Assembly (NCBI GenBank): GCA_051208035.1
Contig: JBPJFZ010000017.1
Coordinates: 29,703 to 93,702, forward strand
Length of the DNA stretch: 64,000 nucleotides
Origin: JACKOB01 sp024234575
Lineage (GTDB): Bacteria; Pseudomonadota; Gammaproteobacteria; Pseudomonadales; Oleiphilaceae
Direction of reading: 5' to 3'
The position numbers were made by a program, and so were the translations under genes. Under the pieces are notes generated by a model. That model was not told the origin of the DNA. It worked only from the letters and a program-made list of their open reading frames with translations, and ran no database searches. Positions 61,661-64,000 of the stretch are shown piece after piece; positions within the stretch are counted from its first letter, which is position 1; each line of letters begins with the position of its first letter.

Positions 61661-63049
61661 ATGACAAACCCATCCATACGGATACGTTTTATTAGCTCAC
61701 TGACCCAGCGTTCACTGCGCCTGCCATCCCGTCAGTGGGGCGCCTCTATGTCCGAGTTTGTCGTGACCTTGCCGGTGTTGCTGTTATTGGGGCTAGGTAC
61801 CATGCAAGCGGCGTTATTGTACAACGCGAAAAACACCGTCACCTATGCCACCTTCGAAGCTGCCCGCAAAGGCGCAGTGAATCATGCGCAAATAGCGCCG
61901 ATGCAAGCCGAACTGGGCCTGCGAATCGCGCCGGTCTTTGGCGGCGATGGCAGCCCCGAAAAAGCCATGGCGGCGATTACTCGCGGCATGCTCGAAGCGC
62001 AAGACCCACGTTACACGAAAATCGAAGTGTTAAACCCCACCAAAGAAGCCTTCGACGACTTTGGCGTTATTAACGACGACGGCGTTCTTGAAATCCCTAA
62101 CTCCAATCTTCGATTTCGGGATCGGTCGGTAAAGCCGCACAGTAAGGTTAATATTCAGGATGCCAACCTCCTTAAAATCAAAGTCACCTATGCCTACGCC
62201 CTGACCATCCCGCTTATCGACCGGTTACTGCCGGCGATCATGACCAAAATAGACCCGGATAATGCCGGTTACTACCTGCTGGGCCGAATACCCGTCACTG
62301 CCGTGGCAACACTGCGCATGCAGAGTGCGGCTTATGCCGATGGCAATCACTCACTTAACGAATCGACTGGCGGGTCTGGGGCGATTCCTGTGGTCGGCAA
62401 CAACGTAAATGCTGCTTCGCCCAGCGCGAGTGAGGGCAGCGCCAATGTTAATCCTGATGATGTGGATATGGGGGGAAGTTTTAATCTTGGCGCAAACACA
62501 GGCAGCGGAAACAGTCTTTTCTCCGGTAATAACTCGGGGCAGTGTGGCGTAAACATGACGTGTATCGACAATGCTTCTGTCGATAACACGGTAGCCTGTG
62601 CGGCAGGCTCTGATAGCTGTATAGATACAGGCCATGGTGCAAGCTTAAGCTGCCCGGATGAGGGTGGTCAGGGCAATATAGCTGCTGTCACCGCTAACCC
62701 GCTAGCCATTAGCGGGTCGAAATCAGGTAATCCGATTGATGTTGTCACCGGTAATAAATTTCAACAGGAAGTTGACATCGCTGCTCTCAGTGGAGAGCTG
62801 GGACTCTCTTTTAGTCGTTATTACAACAGTCAGGCTGCAGGAACACCGGGTGCCAAAGCTGCCTTAATTGCTGGGCAGGGATGGCGGCACACCTATCATC
62901 TTAGCGCTCAGGTGCATGGCAATGGTGATATCAGTGTGGTACAGGCCGATGGCCGCCGGATTATATTCGAAACCAGCGAATCCCCGGGTAAGTTTCAAGC
63001 CCGTGTCGCAGCTGATGGCTGGTTACCGACAACCCTGTCGACAAGATGA
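61661..63049 (+). CDS. TadE-pseudopilin / DUF6531-RHS toxin, N-terminal part (frameshifted)
   Basis: The 462-residue product has a prepilin-type signal (RQWG then ASMSEFVVTLPVLLLLG, Glu at +5) and a TadE-like domain nearly identical to that of the 55860 protein. A Gly/Asn/Ser linker and a Cys-rich stretch with six Cys (about 290-340: CGVNMTC, ACAAGSDSC) follow. DUF6531 then begins near 352 (SGNPIDVVTGNKFQQEVDI, LSFSRYYNS, GQGWRHTYH, QADGRRIIFE). The frame stops at 63049, but RHS sequence continues at once in the -1 frame from about 63019, which indicates a one-base deletion near 63017-63020 or a sequencing error. The two parts most likely formed one RHS toxin. Confidence 0.82.
   Translation: MTNPSIRIRFISSLTQRSLRLPSRQWGASMSEFVVTLPVLLLLGLGTMQAALLYNAKNTVTYATFEAARKGAVNHAQIAPMQAELGLRIAPVFGGDGSPEKAMAAITRGMLEAQDPRYTKIEVLNPTKEAFDDFGVINDDGVLEIPNSNLRFRDRSVKPHSKVNIQDANLLKIKVTYAYALTIPLIDRLLPAIMTKIDPDNAGYYLLGRIPVTAVATLRMQSAAYADGNHSLNESTGGSGAIPVVGNNVNAASPSASEGSANVNPDDVDMGGSFNLGANTGSGNSLFSGNNSGQCGVNMTCIDNASVDNTVACAAGSDSCIDTGHGASLSCPDEGGQGNIAAVTANPLAISGSKSGNPIDVVTGNKFQQEVDIAALSGELGLSFSRYYNSQAAGTPGAKAALIAGQGWRHTYHLSAQVHGNGDISVVQADGRRIIFETSESPGKFQARVAADGWLPTTLSTR
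61730..62388 (+). repeat. 659-bp direct repeat, copy 2 (TadE-like module)
   Basis: This is the counterpart of 55953-56611. Only three amino-acid differences are seen across about 207 codons (L/M, S/T, A/G), and the other differences are silent. Confidence 0.92.
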
Positions 63050-64000
63050 TCTGGCATCGTACAGATGGCTACAGCCTGCGCTTTAACAAAGATGGATTGC
63101 TATTGCGGCTGATTTCCCCCACAGGTAAATACCTGCGCTTCACCTACACGCCCAACGACCAGTTGCGTCAGGTTACCGACCCCCAGGGGCGCCAGCTCAC
63201 TTTTGATTATTACACCAATAAGCGCCTGAAAAAGGTCTACGACCCGGCGGGAAAATCACTGCATTACCGTTACGATAAAAAGGGTAATCTCGCCAGCGTC
63301 ACCAACCGTGCAGGCGACGTTAGGGTGTATCACTATGAAGACAGCCGCTTCCCGCACCATTTAACGGGTATCACCGACGAGCGGAAGATTCGTTTCGCCA
63401 CCTGGGCTTACGATGCCCAAGGGCGAGCGACTTTTTCTGAACATGCCAATGGTGTTGATCGCGTCACGTTAACCTATGGCGAAGGTGAAACCCTTATCAC
63501 CGACAGCTTGGGCAAGCAAAGCACTTACCTTACTGAAGTGAGAAAGGGCATTCCGTTGGTGAACGAAATTCGTGGCCCGGGGTGTAACAGTTGTGGAATT
63601 GGCGATGTGGCTTACGAGTATGACGAACAGTTTCAGCAGACCGAAGTGCGGTTTAAAGATGGGCGGCGCATTCAGCGCACGTTTGATAATCTGGGGCGTT
63701 TAACTTCACATCTGCTTGGCGTGACAGACAGACCTGAAGATGACTTTGCGGCGCAGCCTATTAAATATATGTATCAAGGCAACAGCCAAAAGCCAACGCA
63801 GATAATCAAGCCTAGTGTCAACCCGCAAGGCTCTCAGGTTACAACGCTAACCTACAACACCGCAGGCAAGCCAGTGCAACTGATCGAGGCTGGGTGGTCG
63901 CCAGCAGTTGATGAAAGCGGTTACACCGCGATCAAGCGAATCACCACGCTTCTCTATAATGACAAAAACTTATTGGTCAGTATTGATGGGCCGAGAGAGG
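63046..64000 (+). CDS. RHS/YD-repeat toxin, continuation (partial, runs off the window)
   Basis: An open frame of 318 codons begins at ATG 63046 (overlapping the previous stop as ATGA) and is still open at the window edge. It encodes YD/RHS repeats: FDYYTNKRLKKVYDPAGK, YRYDKKGNLASVTN, AYDAQGRATFSEHANG, RTFDNLGRLTSHL, with the motif RGPGCNSCG. In this frame the upstream codons also read sensibly (VTDNPVDK), so it is the continuation of the DUF6531 domain in the 61661 gene rather than a new gene. RHS repeats form a shell that encloses a C-terminal toxin, which should lie to the right of the window. No ribosome-binding site is seen at 63046. Confidence 0.8.
   Translation, partial: MIWHRTDGYSLRFNKDGLLLRLISPTGKYLRFTYTPNDQLRQVTDPQGRQLTFDYYTNKRLKKVYDPAGKSLHYRYDKKGNLASVTNRAGDVRVYHYEDSRFPHHLTGITDERKIRFATWAYDAQGRATFSEHANGVDRVTLTYGEGETLITDSLGKQSTYLTEVRKGIPLVNEIRGPGCNSCGIGDVAYEYDEQFQQTEVRFKDGRRIQRTFDNLGRLTSHLLGVTDRPEDDFAAQPIKYMYQGNSQKPTQIIKPSVNPQGSQVTTLTYNTAGKPVQLIEAGWSPAVDESGYTAIKRITTLLYNDKNLLVSIDGPRE

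Noticed and set aside
55953..62388. Insertion sequence or transposon explaining the 659-bp duplication
   Set aside because: The repeats are coding, in frame and part of two functional-looking genes; there is no transposase or terminal inverted repeat.
62868..63086. 72-codon frame across the RHS frameshift
   Set aside because: It is in the third frame, with a translation lacking RHS features; the real continuation is in the frame of ATG 63046.
1..64000. CRISPR arrays, tRNA and rRNA genes
   Set aside because: No regularly spaced repeats, tRNA cloverleaf signatures or rRNA stretches were seen while reading; a dedicated scan was not possible.

Overview
The window looks like the chromosome of a marine, probably aerobic and lipid-storing gammaproteobacterium. 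This is an inference from the gene set: RadD, RsuA, FklB, ArfB, a monomeric isocitrate dehydrogenase, NhaD, a wax ester synthase, a phasin-like protein and an EthA-like Baeyer-Villiger monooxygenase. Base composition is mid-range. I see no rRNA, tRNA, insertion sequence, CRISPR array or replication origin.

Positions 1-41590 are mostly ordinary chromosome in short transcription units. In order they hold: a secreted DUF6801/choice-of-anchor-D protein; radD; a flavin monooxygenase; a hemerythrin-GGDEF-EAL protein; nhaD; a DUF1499-like lipoprotein; rsuA; a tiny Cys-rich oxidoreductase-like protein; a DUF2860 outer-membrane protein; a Bax-like glucosaminidase; lipoproteins and a methyltransferase; a DUF695-like protein; a glutamate-synthase-like flavoprotein; a wax ester synthase; a divergent MocR regulator/PNPOx-like pair with a clear palindromic operator candidate; an MscS channel; an acyl-CoA dehydrogenase; a phasin-like protein; L-serine dehydratase; a membrane-anchored HSL-type hydrolase; fklB; icd; an orphan periplasmic binding protein; arfB with a divergent small basic protein; a second RsuA-family synthase; a peroxiredoxin; an M48 protease; and a stand-alone VRR-NUC nuclease.

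Positions 42151-55745 are a Tad (tight adherence, Flp pilus) locus on the + strand: an OmpA-family protein, a Flp pilin, a large TadG-like protein, TadE-like pseudopilins (one only 60 residues long), CpaB/RcpC, a secretin (CpaC/RcpA), an FHA-TadA ATPase fusion, TadB, TadC, a lipoprotein, a DUF192 protein and a TPR lipoprotein (TadD-like). No TadZ/CpaE and no prepilin peptidase lie in the window.

Positions 55860-64000 are the most interesting part. Two large proteins begin with almost the same TadE-type pseudopilin domain (621 bp at about 97% DNA identity by my count) and then diverge completely. The first continues into an acidic linker, a pretoxin HINT domain and a C-terminal PD-(D/E)xK-like nuclease, and is followed by an Imm49-like immunity gene. 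The second continues into DUF6531 and RHS/YD repeats, is broken by an apparent one-base frameshift at about 63017-63049, and runs off the window. Three small exported or membrane proteins of unknown function lie between them. I infer a polymorphic toxin system in which the toxins are built as Tad pseudopilins and could be carried or displayed by the adjacent pilus machine.
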